Positions 12,024-22,175 of a stretch of DNA of 64,000 nucleotides are shown one piece after another. The translations under genes and the position numbers were made by a program. The DNA lies in assembly GCA_035222895.1 (NCBI GenBank), contig JAVYIG010000414.1, positions 543,888 to 607,887 on the forward strand. Reading direction: 5' to 3'. The stretch is from Strongylocentrotus droebachiensis. Taxonomy: Eukaryota > Echinodermata > Echinoidea > Camarodonta > Strongylocentrotidae. The number at the start of each line of letters is the position of its first letter. Position 1 is the first letter of the stretch. A model generated the notes under the pieces. That model did no database searches. It was not told where the DNA came from and worked only from the letters and a program-made list of their open reading frames with translations.

Positions 12024-12186
12024 ATTCAAGGTCGTGAAACAGAAGACTCCAAACCAGACCACCATTGACAGATTACCTGTTGGGAGTCTCGTGACCACCA
12101 CTTTCATCCCATCTTACTTCACCTCAGTACCATCCTCCGTGGTAATCACCACATTCTCCACACTTTTGACTGTCTTCATCATTCAC
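12024..12186 (+). CDS. Host exon copy 1 of a duplicated pair, hydrophobic C-terminal end
   Basis: The exon lies between a good acceptor (CTCTCCTCAG) and a good donor (GTAAGC). It is 163 nt: one base completing a codon, then 54 open codons running from FKVVKQKTPNQTTIDRL to a hydrophobic stretch (VVITTFSTLLTVFII) that could be a membrane segment. I do not recognise the family. A near-identical exon lies about 1.06 kb downstream. The protein-level match of the two copies, together with conserved splice sites, supports a real gene. The length is 1 modulo 3, so it cannot be skipped or repeated without changing frame. Confidence 0.55.
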
Positions 12187-12244
12187 GTAAGCATCCCTTT
12201 GTTTACCCCCCTCCCCCCTCAATTTGGTTTTCTTTACTACCATG

Positions 12245-12862
12245 TAAGTCAACAAAAAATTTACACCTAGAATATTGCTAATTATTTTAAAAATCATCTT
12301 TGAACAGTAAATTATTTTACATAATTATGAAAGAGTGTTTTATCCAAAATAATTTGGTATAATTTTTGTGTGGTATGTGTTTACGCTCGGATGAACAGGA
12401 GGCATTGTTTGCGAGTGTGCAAAAATCGACTTGCGCCCAAGTGATGCCTACAGTATGTTTTATGTTGGGATTAGCAGAGTAAAAGAATGAATTGAATGTA
12501 TCAAAATGAACATTGCATATGCCTTTTGCAGAAGCAAAGTCACACACACACACATGCGCTCACAAATGTTTGTTTATATTTTATTTTTTGATATTTGATA
12601 TGTGTGGCATGACTAATTTTGTAAGGGATGTTATTTGAATCCTCAAAGACTGAATTAATACCCAAATCCCAATTTTTTTATTCAAACATCACATAAGCAA
12701 CTTTGGCACAAGTCGATTTCTGCACTCTCGCAAACAATGCCTCCTGTTCATCCAAGCGTGAACACATACCACACAAAATGATATTAAATGATTCAGGTTA
12801 AAATACTCTTTCATAAGATGTATAATAATTTATTGTTTATAGATGATTTTTTAAATAATGAG
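12245..12862. mobile_element. Mariner-like MITE, family 1 copy 2
   Basis: It starts AAGTCAACAAAAAATTTACACC (diverged end) and carries the same interior as 9,009-9,646, including the GGATGAACAGGAGGC block and its inverted partner near 12,740. The right terminal repeat stops short, within the AAATAATGAGC region. It sits in the intron after exon copy 1, between the two duplicated exons. Confidence 0.75.
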
Positions 12863-13084
12863 CTTGTATGTACAATATATGCATAAATAGCTCATATTTG
12901 TGATATCAGATCTGATAGGCAGATTACTATCAAAATTGAGTTGACAAATAAACTTAGTGCTTGTTATGCCATATGCAGTCAGAGATCTATCTAGTTTGTT
13001 TTTTTTAATTGCAAAATTTGGTTCTACTTTAAATTAGAATTGGACAGCTACACATGCCATTAACAAAGTTTGCTCTCTCCTCAG

Positions 13085-13211
13085 ATTCAAGGTCGTGAAA
13101 CAGAAGACTCCAAACCAGACCACCATTGACAGATTACCTGTTGGGAGTCTCGTGACCACCACTTTCATCCCATCTTACTTCTCCACACTTTTGACTGTCT
13201 CCATCATTCAC
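13085..13211 (+). CDS. Host exon copy 2 of a duplicated pair
   Basis: This is the same exon as 12,024-12,186, preceded by the same CTCTCCTCAG acceptor and by about 70 nt of similar upstream intron. It lacks 36 nt (12 codons, an in-frame difference around the TSVPSSVVITTF region), giving 127 nt. The donor reads GTTAGC rather than GTAAGC, which is weaker. Its start and end phases equal those of copy 1. Using both exons in one transcript would shift the frame, so they could only be alternatives, or this copy is decaying. Confidence 0.45.
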
Positions 13212-14100
13212 GTTAGCATCCCTTTGTTTACCTCCCCCTTTCAATTTGGCCTCCCTTACTATATCTCTCTGATCCCTTTGTTCTTATGCTTTCCTCTCTT
13301 TTCCCACCCAAATGCCTTCCCATTCAAGGTTTTTATCACTGTTTTCATTAGGCATCCCCTATTCTTATTTACATTTTCCTTTACCCTCTCCCTTGTCCCA
13401 TGATATATAACTTATATATATATATTTTCTTTGTGTGTTTCCTCTCCATTCCCAGCCAAGTTTGATTGGGAGTCACAGCCTCTTTATTGCTCTATGTTTA
13501 CACCCCCTTCCTTAGCTGTATGCATATGTTTGTATTATGTTTAGTATATAGTATTATGTTTTTTATGTTTCCTCGTCAGTTAGCCTCTGATGAAGTTTCC
13601 GCTAGGATAAAAAAAATTAGGCCCTACATTAACTCTCATTAAATTAAAATGATCAGATAAAACTTTGACATGATTTTGTACCTCCTTCATGAAAGCACAA
13701 TCCCATAGATATACTTCATGTGTGTGTACTTAAGAAAAGAAGATATCATTTTGAAGGTTGGATATGTTTTGTTGCATCTTCAATTGTATGTGATAAGGGG
13801 AGCTCAACACCAAAGCTATTTTGTAAAACACATATCAATTTTAAGATTGTGTATAGCCTTCTAATATGTTTTCTATAGAGTTTGATAGCAAGTTTTGAGA
13901 AAATTGCAATTTATACACAAGTAGTCAACAATAATTTCCACAATTTTGTGTTGGGATCATTTAATTCATACCAGTTGTACATACCTTGAAAACTTGTGTC
14001 CGAAACAAAAATTGTTCATTTCATAAAATATTCACTCATGCAAAATAATATGAATGTTATTGATTTAAATTTTATTATATATTTATATTTTGTATTACAG
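13212..14100. other. Intron-like DNA with first member of a direct-repeat pair
   Basis: A pyrimidine-rich stretch (to 13,400) still translates open beyond the donor, but by composition this looks like read-through. A TATATATA tract lies near 13,410. The segment 13,752-13,927 recurs at 14,470-14,646 with about 85 percent identity by eye, sharing GTTTTCTATAGAGTTTGATA. There is no gene in it. Confidence 0.55.
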
Positions 14101-14127
14101 ATACTGTACATATCAACAGTTGATTGA
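14101..14127 (+). CDS. Candidate terminal exon following the duplicated exon
   Basis: After an acceptor (TTTTGTATTACAG) the phase-0 reading needed after either duplicated exon gives ILYISTVD and a TGA stop. That would extend the hydrophobic run ending LLTVFIIH and close the protein. AATAAAAA-type polyadenylation signals occur near 14,275. An alternative frame is open for 36 codons to a GT at about 14,190. The evidence is suggestive only. Confidence 0.3.
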   Translation: MLYISTVD

Positions 14128-16100
14128 CGGTTGGAAGTTCCCATCACACTTGTCATCAAACCAGACAGCTTTCAACCAGAATCTTCCAGGTGTAAAAAAA
14201 AAAAAGTAAAGTAATACATTAGTAATATGAAAGTCATATATTTTGGATTGTAAATCATTTCTTTATTTTAAAAAAATAATAAAAATACATACAGTTCTGC
14301 ACATGTACAAAATCACACACCCAAAATAATGTTTATAATTATATGGAAATTACATGTACACTGTAGGTTTAAATGTCACCCTTTATATTTTGCGATTAAT
14401 TATAGGTTTTGTCGTCAGATTAGAAGATGATGTAAATCATAGCAGAGGGGAAAAAAAGATAACCTTTTTTTTAGGTTGGAGAGGTTTTGTTGCATCCTCA
14501 ATTCTATGGGTGACAAGGAGGGCTCAACACCAAAGCTATCTTATGATACACATATTGATTTCAAGATTGCGTAAAGCCTTTCAATATGTTTTCTATAGAG
14601 TTTGATAGCAAGTTTTGAGAAAATTGTAATTAATACACAAGTAGTCATTGGTCATTATACAAATGTTGCACAGGTTTGAGTGCGTCAGTAGGGATTGTGT
14701 GCACAGGGTACCTTTGAATGGTTTTTGACCAAATTCAAAGGTAGCGCGTGCACACAATTGCACCGACCCACAAATTAAACCCGTGCATCATCTGTTTTAT
14801 AAGATGGGGCCCCCAAAATTGTCAAAAATACAACATTTTGTTATTTTACAGATTTATTGGATGCATGGCAAAATCATGCGTAATTATAATTACCGGACGC
14901 ATGATTTTTAAATTTGCATAATTTGTTTGTTGTTACTTAGTGCAATGGATTTAAACAAATGGAGAATGACTTAAGCCTAAACCTTCACAAAATAAAGTCA
15001 GGCCTAACTGACCTTTACATGAAACCTTAAAAAAAGAAAGTCATTTAATCAATAAAAACTTATTTTGCAAGCTTTTTTGAGTGTTGGGGAGGTGCAATCT
15101 AAATTAGAAGAGGTCTGGATCTTGTCCATATCAAGTACAGAAATTGAGGCTTTATGTGTGGTGCTTCCTGGCCCCTCTCGCTTCAGTTTCACCAACACAG
15201 CCTCGAGAAATTGAAATTTGTTACACAGTTACAGATATCTAAAGTACAGTGATCCAAAAAGTGGCGTTGTATGACACAGCGAAGGTACTAAAGTCTAGGT
15301 TTACAACTCACCGTCGGTCTATGTACAGAAGCATAGAACTTAGTTTAGAACTATAACAGTTTGTCCAATTCTGGTGTAAAAATGTCTCCTAAATTGACGT
15401 TCTTGATTTGTGCAAACTTTTCCAACTTTGAGAATCCATACTTTAATTGAAATTTTCATGCTAGTCACATCTGAATCATCCAACAATTTAGATAATTCTT
15501 CTTCTTATAGAAGCTGGCAAATCAAATTGCCGCCGCGATTTCGCGATTTTGTTCGGGATATCAGTTATCGATTTCAATATTGCATAATTATATCGTGTTG
15601 ATATTGCGTGCATCCAGTAAAAATAATTACACGGTAATTGACCAATCAGATTGCAGGGATTTTCCTAACCATCTTATAGTACATTATGTGAATGAATCAT
15701 AATTGAATGGCCTTTTTTATATTCAATATCAAAACAAAATATTAACATAAATTGATATATATCCAAACAATACTGATGGTTTAAAAAGCATTCCATCTCC
15801 TTGTTTATGTCTCATGCATATCTTTTTCTTTTCTTTTCTTTTCTCTGTCTGCAGGTCCTGGATTTTCAGTACGGTATATGTTTTGTGTTCTTTGTATAAA
15901 AGACTTCTATACACTCCTTCCATTTTCAGACGTCTTGTTGGACTGAAATATTTTTCACTTCCACTCATTTCACCTCCCCTCTAAGAAGACATTTCCCATA
16001 AGCAAAAAAAATCATTACATGTTCATTTTTCATAAGAATTTATCACAGCTGTGAGCTCATTTCATCCATTTCACCTCATTTTTTCATGAACGATTCATCC
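14128..16100. other. Noncoding region with repeat partner and small hairpins
   Basis: It holds 14,470-14,646 (partner of 13,752-13,927), an imperfect hairpin near 14,694-14,762 (GTGTGCAC and GTGCACAC arms flanking AATTCAAAGGTA-type sequence), and an ATCATGCG/CGCATGAT pair near 14,870-14,910. The rest is AT-rich, with a short TTTTCTTTTC microsatellite near 15,825-15,845. No gene is recognised. Confidence 0.5.
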
Positions 16101-16108
16101 CAATAACG

Positions 16109-16197
16109 CTTGAAATAAGATCTGAAACGAATTGGAAAAGACTTGAAACGAATTGGAAAAGACTTGGAACGAATTGGAAAAGACTTGGAACGAATAT
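16109..16197 (+). repeat. ~23-bp tandem repeat upstream of the Helentron
   Basis: About four units of ACGAATTGGAAAAGACTTG with small changes. It lies about 0.85 kb before the first Helentron reading frame and may be within or at the 5' end of that element. The Helentron left terminus is not identified. Confidence 0.75.
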
Positions 16198-17048
16198 TAA
16201 ATAACTGATTACAATTCCTTAAAAAGTGTAAACGTGTGAATTTCTTTAATTCTTGGTTTAAAAGTGAACGATATTTTGGTATACGAGTTGTTAAGCTTAA
16301 TGTAAATAAATTAATGATAAAGAGTGAATTTTCTGATATTAAAAAAACAACTTTGGGCTGTGGTGAGTTGCTTTGAATTATAAACTGGTGGAATTTTCAA
16401 AGATTGGTGACAAGCCAGGTTGTGTGTGTATATATATATATAACGTTAAAGACAATACAAATATTGCACAAAGAAAACGGGAGATTGCATAAGAGACTAT
16501 AGGAAAAGCGAAACTGACTGTCAAGGAACAGATAATTGAGCATAGTGGTATATTCGAGATTGTAAGAGAGACTAAATAAAGGAGTGAGTCTGATTCATTG
16601 AATAACGGCAAGATAGTCTTTGTGTAACTTACAGGAACGCAAATAATTTAGCAGAGTTGTTTGATAGAAGAGGCACAGTGTGATTGATTGTTAAGGAAAG
16701 AAATTTTAAGAACGTGAAACCAAGAGTGACGTAAAATTTGTTTATAATCGAGTAAAACGAGGGGTTTTGTGAGAACGTGAAGATCAAAATAAGCAAAGTG
16801 TGCTACATGTAAGTACATATAAAAAAAGAGTGACGGTGAGATAAACCTGATTACTAAAGTTCCGAGTATATGCACGTATGTGTGTAAGCCTATGTTATAA
16901 TCATTAAAACAAAAAGAAAACGCATTATATATTGAAGAACTATATATCATATAGATATAAGCCAAGAGATTGCATTTTTTCCGTCTAAATTATATACGTG
17001 AAGTTCTGAGCCAAATCGTATCAATTTGTACGGCTAGTCATTAAAACC

Positions 17049-17864
17049 ATGTTGGAAACGGACACATCACTTGGACCGGATAGTAACACGTACATCATGA
17101 AAGGCAATGGGGATTGTTGCGTCTGTGGCCTAGATATTCAAGAGAATGAGAACAAAACAACCTGTGAAACATGCTTGAACCATTACCATGTGCCATGTAT
17201 AGGAATTCCTTCTGCAGAAGAGTTGACTAATGCTCAAGTAGTATGGATATGTTGCTATTGTGGTAACAACAATTTGTCTAAGCGCTTATATGACCAATTT
17301 GGTATCCCTATTGACGTAAACATGTACGAACATCTAACGAAAGACAATAATGATAATGACCACGCAGCACAGCCAAGTCCTATAACTCGTGAACAAGACA
17401 AGAGAAACAAATCTTCATCAAGCGGGAAAAGGCATATTCCTCGGGGCAAGAAAAGACTACTTTCGCCAAACCAATCAACCACAAAGAAAAGGAAATCTGA
17501 TGAATGTCAGAATAGTAACAGAATCGAAGACAATGATTGCCAATCGTGTACAAGTGACATTAAAACGACATTCACAAGAAATACATTTAGGAAGAGAACC
17601 AATTATGATCGAGCTGATGTAACTGCTGATGATAGTGCCGAAGTTTGGAGAACAGTAAAGACAAGGAGAACTAAGCCGCTTAATGAAAGAGGTGTGTCCC
17701 GTAAAGCAACGAATGCGAATAATGACCCATATTCTAGCATGGACAAAGGCAAAGGTCGAGAGAAAGGTATCACGTACATTGGGAAAGCAATGGCATACTT
17801 GTACACAAGATCCAACAAAAAGAAAACAAAAATCACATTTGAAGCAATCTCAAAATGGAAGTAA
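17049..17864 (+). CDS. Helentron ORF: PHD-finger protein
   Basis: 271 aa. Residues about 23-75 have the C4HC3 spacing of a PHD finger: CCVCGLDI, then CETCLNHYHVPC, then WICCYCG. PHD fingers bind histone tails or act in protein contacts, and their role in Helentrons is not established. The rest is basic, low-complexity and probably disordered (KKRK, GKGREK). The last ~180 nt overlap the next ORF in another frame. Either the two are separate proteins or one frame change has split a longer polypeptide. ATG at 17,049 follows a long stretch without open frames. Confidence 0.7.
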   Translation: MLETDTSLGPDSNTYIMKGNGDCCVCGLDIQENENKTTCETCLNHYHVPCIGIPSAEELTNAQVVWICCYCGNNNLSKRLYDQFGIPIDVNMYEHLTKDNNDNDHAAQPSPITREQDKRNKSSSSGKRHIPRGKKRLLSPNQSTTKKRKSDECQNSNRIEDNDCQSCTSDIKTTFTRNTFRKRTNYDRADVTADDSAEVWRTVKTRRTKPLNERGVSRKATNANNDPYSSMDKGKGREKGITYIGKAMAYLYTRSNKKKTKITFEAISKWK

Positions 17865-20271
17865 TAAAGACCTTGCCAACGACTCAACAGAAAAGAACAT
17901 CACCACTAATGAGAACGACCTTGCCAACGACAAAACAGGAAAACACTCCACCAAAGAAAACGAAGATAACAATAGTAATAGAGTTTTTGTAAAAAGTTTG
18001 AGCACTCCTGTAAAAGAGAATGAACAAGAAAGTCAAATATCTTCCGACCATAGTTATCAAATTGGTGTGATGGCTACACTTTTTTCTAAGAACAACGACA
18101 TGAGCAAATGGACCTCTTCAAATCTTGATACTATCGTGACATGTGCTAAAGACGCTGATATACCGGGTGATCCACGTGAATCAGCCAACAATCCTAGTGG
18201 AAAGATCATTCATGCCTTTGACAAATGTTTTGAGTTAGACATTTGTGAATCCCACACCGGTCCTCTTATACAAGAACACACTGAAACGAATGTACCCTCT
18301 GGTAAAGTTCCGTTGATCAATGCCCTACAAGATGCACTAGATACACAACGAAAGTCAGATGGATGCCTAGTCGAATTCAACGAACATACCTTTGTTATAA
18401 TGCCTCATACCACTGGATATTATATCTTTGACACACATGCACAAAAAGAAATAGGTGGACGACACATGTTGATGCACACGAACACATGGACAGGTGCTTA
18501 CGCATTTTGTTTACAATTGGCACATATAACTAATCTCCCAAATAGTGTAGCATACAGACTCATCCAAGTGAAAGTACATGACCCTCAACAGAACAATATA
18601 TCGCAATTTCCGAAAGACACAAACAAAGATGACGACAGTGAAACTGTACAAAGGAACACCCTTGCATCTACAAGGAATCTAATTGAAGAAGAAGGCAAGG
18701 CCAACATCGCACCACAATGTCCCAAACAATTATCCACAGTGACATCAAATACAAATGAAAAACCCCCCATCGGTGATTCTTCAAAGATTAAAATCCCCAC
18801 AGAAAGCATCGATGAAGAACATGTATTTGCAGATAATAAGTCAAACCACCCACAACAGGAAGAGGGAAAAGGAAAGAGCGAAATCAATACTTTCAAAGAA
18901 CAATCCGACGACAAAGCATTTGAAAGCACTTCCAACAAATCGAATGGGAAACGGAAATGGAATATCCTTGAGAATGAGACAGAATTTACATCAGACAGTA
19001 AGAAAATCACACATATGTCACATACAAGCATTTCTGGAACTCGTAAGAATAAAGCAGAATCCTCTCAGGATTTATCGCTCGATTTAAAGTTGGATGAACC
19101 AAACGTGACGGAAATGAGCACTACGAAAAAAGAAAAGGATGTAACAAGTATGACTACAAGCATATTTGATGAAGACCCTGATGACTTGATAATACTAGGA
19201 GAAATACAAAAGTCTGTCTTGCACTTTTCACCTGTGAATGAAATAAAGAAGAAAGACTATTGCACAAAGTTAAACATTCAACAGATCACACCCACTTCTG
19301 ATAACAAAGGTCAAACATGTCAACCTATTGAACATCCATGTACAATCAAATATGTAACGGGTGATGGAAATTGCTTCTTTTGTGCCATATCATTTTGCGT
19401 ATCAGGAAACGAGAACAACCACTTACTTGTGAGGAAAGCTATTGTTGTTCATCTTTTGAAAAACAAGAACAGATTTGAGACACGTTTGAGAGATGGTTTT
19501 GCCAACGTTTCAGACTACGTGACAAAGAGCAAAGTATTTCAAAGGGGTACGTGGGCTACCGAAATGGAGATTATGGTTTTGGCGAATTTGATTGAAACTG
19601 ATATATACATATATGACGAGCAGAACGCTAAATGGAGTATATTTTCGGGCAAGGATGTACAAGTTGGAATGGTTACCTCTGACAAAGGAATTTACTTGAG
19701 ACATACACAACGTAAACATTACGATGTTGTTTTGTCAGTACAATCATTTCACTGCGATAATCCCAACGAACAGCACAATGGAACTGAAAAGGAAAACACA
19801 TTTGCATCTGATGCTCCACAATATCAAGAGAAATGCACAACGAGCACACCGCAATGTCCTAAAGAGTTATCTAAAATGGCATCAAAAAATGATAGTGATA
19901 ATATAAACGTTCCCATCAATGGTTTGCAAACAGTTGAGGCTCCTAAAAAAAGCATCCATGTAGTTTCAGTGCCCGATGAAAGTGAAAAGAAAATTGGATC
20001 GTCTGTTGCTCCAAAAGTATCTATGTTAATTAGACAAAAGACATCGAATGTTTGTGAGACTTCTGAAAGAAAAGGCATGAAACAAACGAGTAAAACAAAC
20101 AAGGTGGACAAAGCCTATAAGCAAAAGTGTCATGAAAGTCGTACAACAAATGACCCATCCCAGTTTCAGAAAAAAATACGCACAGAATACCACTTCAATC
20201 CTATATCCTATGAAAATGCCAGTCCTACGGATAAAACCCAGTCAAACGAACATAAACGGGTACGAAGGTAA
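17683..20271 (+). CDS. Helentron ORF: degenerate C76-like domain plus OTU protease (module 1)
   Basis: 862 aa. Residues about 120-290 resemble the C76 (herpesvirus tegument-type) cysteine protease fold: an LDTIV segment, FNEHTFVIM, and the Asp-His pair in YIFDTHA. The position where family members carry the active Cys (GKQCV) reads YQIGV, so module 1 is probably catalytically dead there. Residues about 550-690 form an OTU domain with GDGNCFF (Asp, Cys) and HYDVV (His), complete by eye. A long acidic and lysine-rich linker separates them. OTU enzymes cleave ubiquitin chains. The ORF ends just where the C76 domain of module 2 opens in another frame. Confidence 0.75.
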   Translation: MKEVCPVKQRMRIMTHILAWTKAKVERKVSRTLGKQWHTCTQDPTKRKQKSHLKQSQNGSNKDLANDSTEKNITTNENDLANDKTGKHSTKENEDNNSNRVFVKSLSTPVKENEQESQISSDHSYQIGVMATLFSKNNDMSKWTSSNLDTIVTCAKDADIPGDPRESANNPSGKIIHAFDKCFELDICESHTGPLIQEHTETNVPSGKVPLINALQDALDTQRKSDGCLVEFNEHTFVIMPHTTGYYIFDTHAQKEIGGRHMLMHTNTWTGAYAFCLQLAHITNLPNSVAYRLIQVKVHDPQQNNISQFPKDTNKDDDSETVQRNTLASTRNLIEEEGKANIAPQCPKQLSTVTSNTNEKPPIGDSSKIKIPTESIDEEHVFADNKSNHPQQEEGKGKSEINTFKEQSDDKAFESTSNKSNGKRKWNILENETEFTSDSKKITHMSHTSISGTRKNKAESSQDLSLDLKLDEPNVTEMSTTKKEKDVTSMTTSIFDEDPDDLIILGEIQKSVLHFSPVNEIKKKDYCTKLNIQQITPTSDNKGQTCQPIEHPCTIKYVTGDGNCFFCAISFCVSGNENNHLLVRKAIVVHLLKNKNRFETRLRDGFANVSDYVTKSKVFQRGTWATEMEIMVLANLIETDIYIYDEQNAKWSIFSGKDVQVGMVTSDKGIYLRHTQRKHYDVVLSVQSFHCDNPNEQHNGTEKENTFASDAPQYQEKCTTSTPQCPKELSKMASKNDSDNINVPINGLQTVEAPKKSIHVVSVPDESEKKIGSSVAPKVSMLIRQKTSNVCETSERKGMKQTSKTNKVDKAYKQKCHESRTTNDPSQFQKKIRTEYHFNPISYENASPTDKTQSNEHKRVRR

Positions 20272-22175
20272 ATTTACAAAAAACGATTATTGCTCAGGGA
20301 ACGTTCAATCAGGGCCATCCAAGATTTGGCAATTCAAGCGGAAAACAATGTGTTTGTAATTCTTTAATTGCAGTGTTAAACAGCAAGTCTAAGAAAGCCA
20401 ACCAATGGAAGAGTTGTGATCTAGATCGAATTTTGACAATAGGTGATCATTTGTATACCAATATAAGGAAAAGCACTTCAGTCACAACGGATTACTTAGC
20501 CATGAATCAATTACCTACGGAATTGGATGGATCTGATGACTGGAATGACTATTTTACGATTGTATACCACGAAACAATTCTAGGACAGTTATTTGAAGTT
20601 CAATCGCATAATAAAGAACTTGGTTTTGTGACATTAGAACAGGCATTCGAACAGGCATTCGAACAACAACTGTGTAAGACTTGTGATGCCCATTTTGTGA
20701 CTTTCGCCAACAACACATTTGTAGTTATAACAGGACATGAGGGGTATTTTATATTTGATTCGCATTCTAGAAGCACTCGAGGCTTTTTAAGTGAAAATGG
20801 GTACAGCATCTTACTTCACACACCAAGCTGGCAAGAGGTTTACAAACATTGTATGACATTAGCAAAGACATTGAGTTGTCATATGAACCATTATTTTGAA
20901 GTAACTGGTGTATCAGTACAAGCAATATCCGGTAAGAATGAGACATTAACCGGTTTTCCAATATTACAAGGCATCCCTACTTGTCAGAATATGTCCTCAA
21001 CTACCCAATATAACACAACGTCTCAATGCCCAACACATTCTGATGAAAAGAAACAGCAATATGAAGCACCAAGTCTAAAACATAATATAAATCCAAAAAA
21101 GGAACACATTATTGGACTTACTCAAGAATCGACTGATGATTTGCACACTGAAACGAGTAAACCTAAACCTCCCGATGTACATGACTATAATGGCCAACTA
21201 TTGTCATTAAAGAATGTAAGGGTTGAATTGACAAAATTACAAAAAACGGAATTTGGAGACCATTGTTTTGCCAATAAAACGGAAGCGACTGTGACAATAG
21301 ACAGCTCTGTAGATGAAAACTTAAAACACTCTAAAGTGGAAGATGGAAAAAACAAAAAAAGGATCACCAGTTTGGAAAAAGATGCAAAAGCCAAATCAAT
21401 TGAAAGCGTTTCCAAGAAATCGAATGGAAAACGAAAATGGAATAAACTTGAAAATGGAGCTCAACTTAGTTCTGACCGCCAAAAACTCAGACGAACGTCA
21501 CAAAGGAACAGTTCTAGAAATCATGATTACCAAGCAGAATCCAATCGGGATTTGACTGATTCAAAATTGAATGAACTAAAGGTCACCACAAGAGGCAGTG
21601 CTAAAAAAGAAAAGGATGTAATAAGAATTAATACTGGGAAACTTGATAAAGACTCTGAAGATTTGATAGTATTAGAAGAAATACAGCAAACAGCCTTGTA
21701 CTTTGCACCGCTGAATGAAATGAAAAAGAACGAATCGTGCACAAAGTTAAACATTCACGATATTACACCAACTTCTAACAATGGAGCTGAAACATGCACA
21801 CCTATAGAACATCCATGTACAATCAAACATATTATGGGTGATGGAAATTGCTTCTTTCGTGCTATTTCATTTAACTTATCAGGAAACGAAAATAATCACT
21901 TACTTGTGAGAAAAGCTATCGTTGTCCATCTTTTAAAAAACAAGAACAAATTTGAGAATCGTTTGAGAGATGGTTTTACAAACGTTCCAAATTACGTGAC
22001 AAAAAGCAAAGTATTTCAAAATGGTACCTGGGCTACCGAAATGGAGATTATGGTTTTGGCAAATTTGATTGGAACTGATATATACATTATGATGATCAAA
22101 ACTTTAAATGGAGTATATTTTCGGGCAAGGATGTACAACTTGGAAAGGTTACCTCTGACAAAGGAATTTATTTGA
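20256..22175 (+). CDS. Helentron ORF: C76-like protease plus OTU (module 2)
   Basis: The open frame begins after a stop at about 20,253. It has no ATG before the catalytic segment: QGHPRFGNSSGKQCVCNSL lies at about 20,299-20,355, upstream of the first usable ATG (about 20,502). A C76 domain follows (LDRILTIGDHLY, then FDSHSR with the Asp-His pair), with all expected catalytic residues. The OTU domain (about 21,811-22,090) has GDGNCFFRAIS. Its C-terminal part is displaced by a one-base deletion near 22,088 relative to module 1, and the HYDVV histidine appears in the next ORF. The missing start and the frame overlap suggest it was once continuous with module 1. Confidence 0.75.
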   Translation, partial: TGTKVNLQKTIIAQGTFNQGHPRFGNSSGKQCVCNSLIAVLNSKSKKANQWKSCDLDRILTIGDHLYTNIRKSTSVTTDYLAMNQLPTELDGSDDWNDYFTIVYHETILGQLFEVQSHNKELGFVTLEQAFEQAFEQQLCKTCDAHFVTFANNTFVVITGHEGYFIFDSHSRSTRGFLSENGYSILLHTPSWQEVYKHCMTLAKTLSCHMNHYFEVTGVSVQAISGKNETLTGFPILQGIPTCQNMSSTTQYNTTSQCPTHSDEKKQQYEAPSLKHNINPKKEHIIGLTQESTDDLHTETSKPKPPDVHDYNGQLLSLKNVRVELTKLQKTEFGDHCFANKTEATVTIDSSVDENLKHSKVEDGKNKKRITSLEKDAKAKSIESVSKKSNGKRKWNKLENGAQLSSDRQKLRRTSQRNSSRNHDYQAESNRDLTDSKLNELKVTTRGSAKKEKDVIRINTGKLDKDSEDLIVLEEIQQTALYFAPLNEMKKNESCTKLNIHDITPTSNNGAETCTPIEHPCTIKHIMGDGNCFFRAISFNLSGNENNHLLVRKAIVVHLLKNKNKFENRLRDGFTNVPNYVTKSKVFQNGTWATEMEIMVLANLIGTDIYIMMIKTLNGVYFRARMYNLERLPLTKEFI

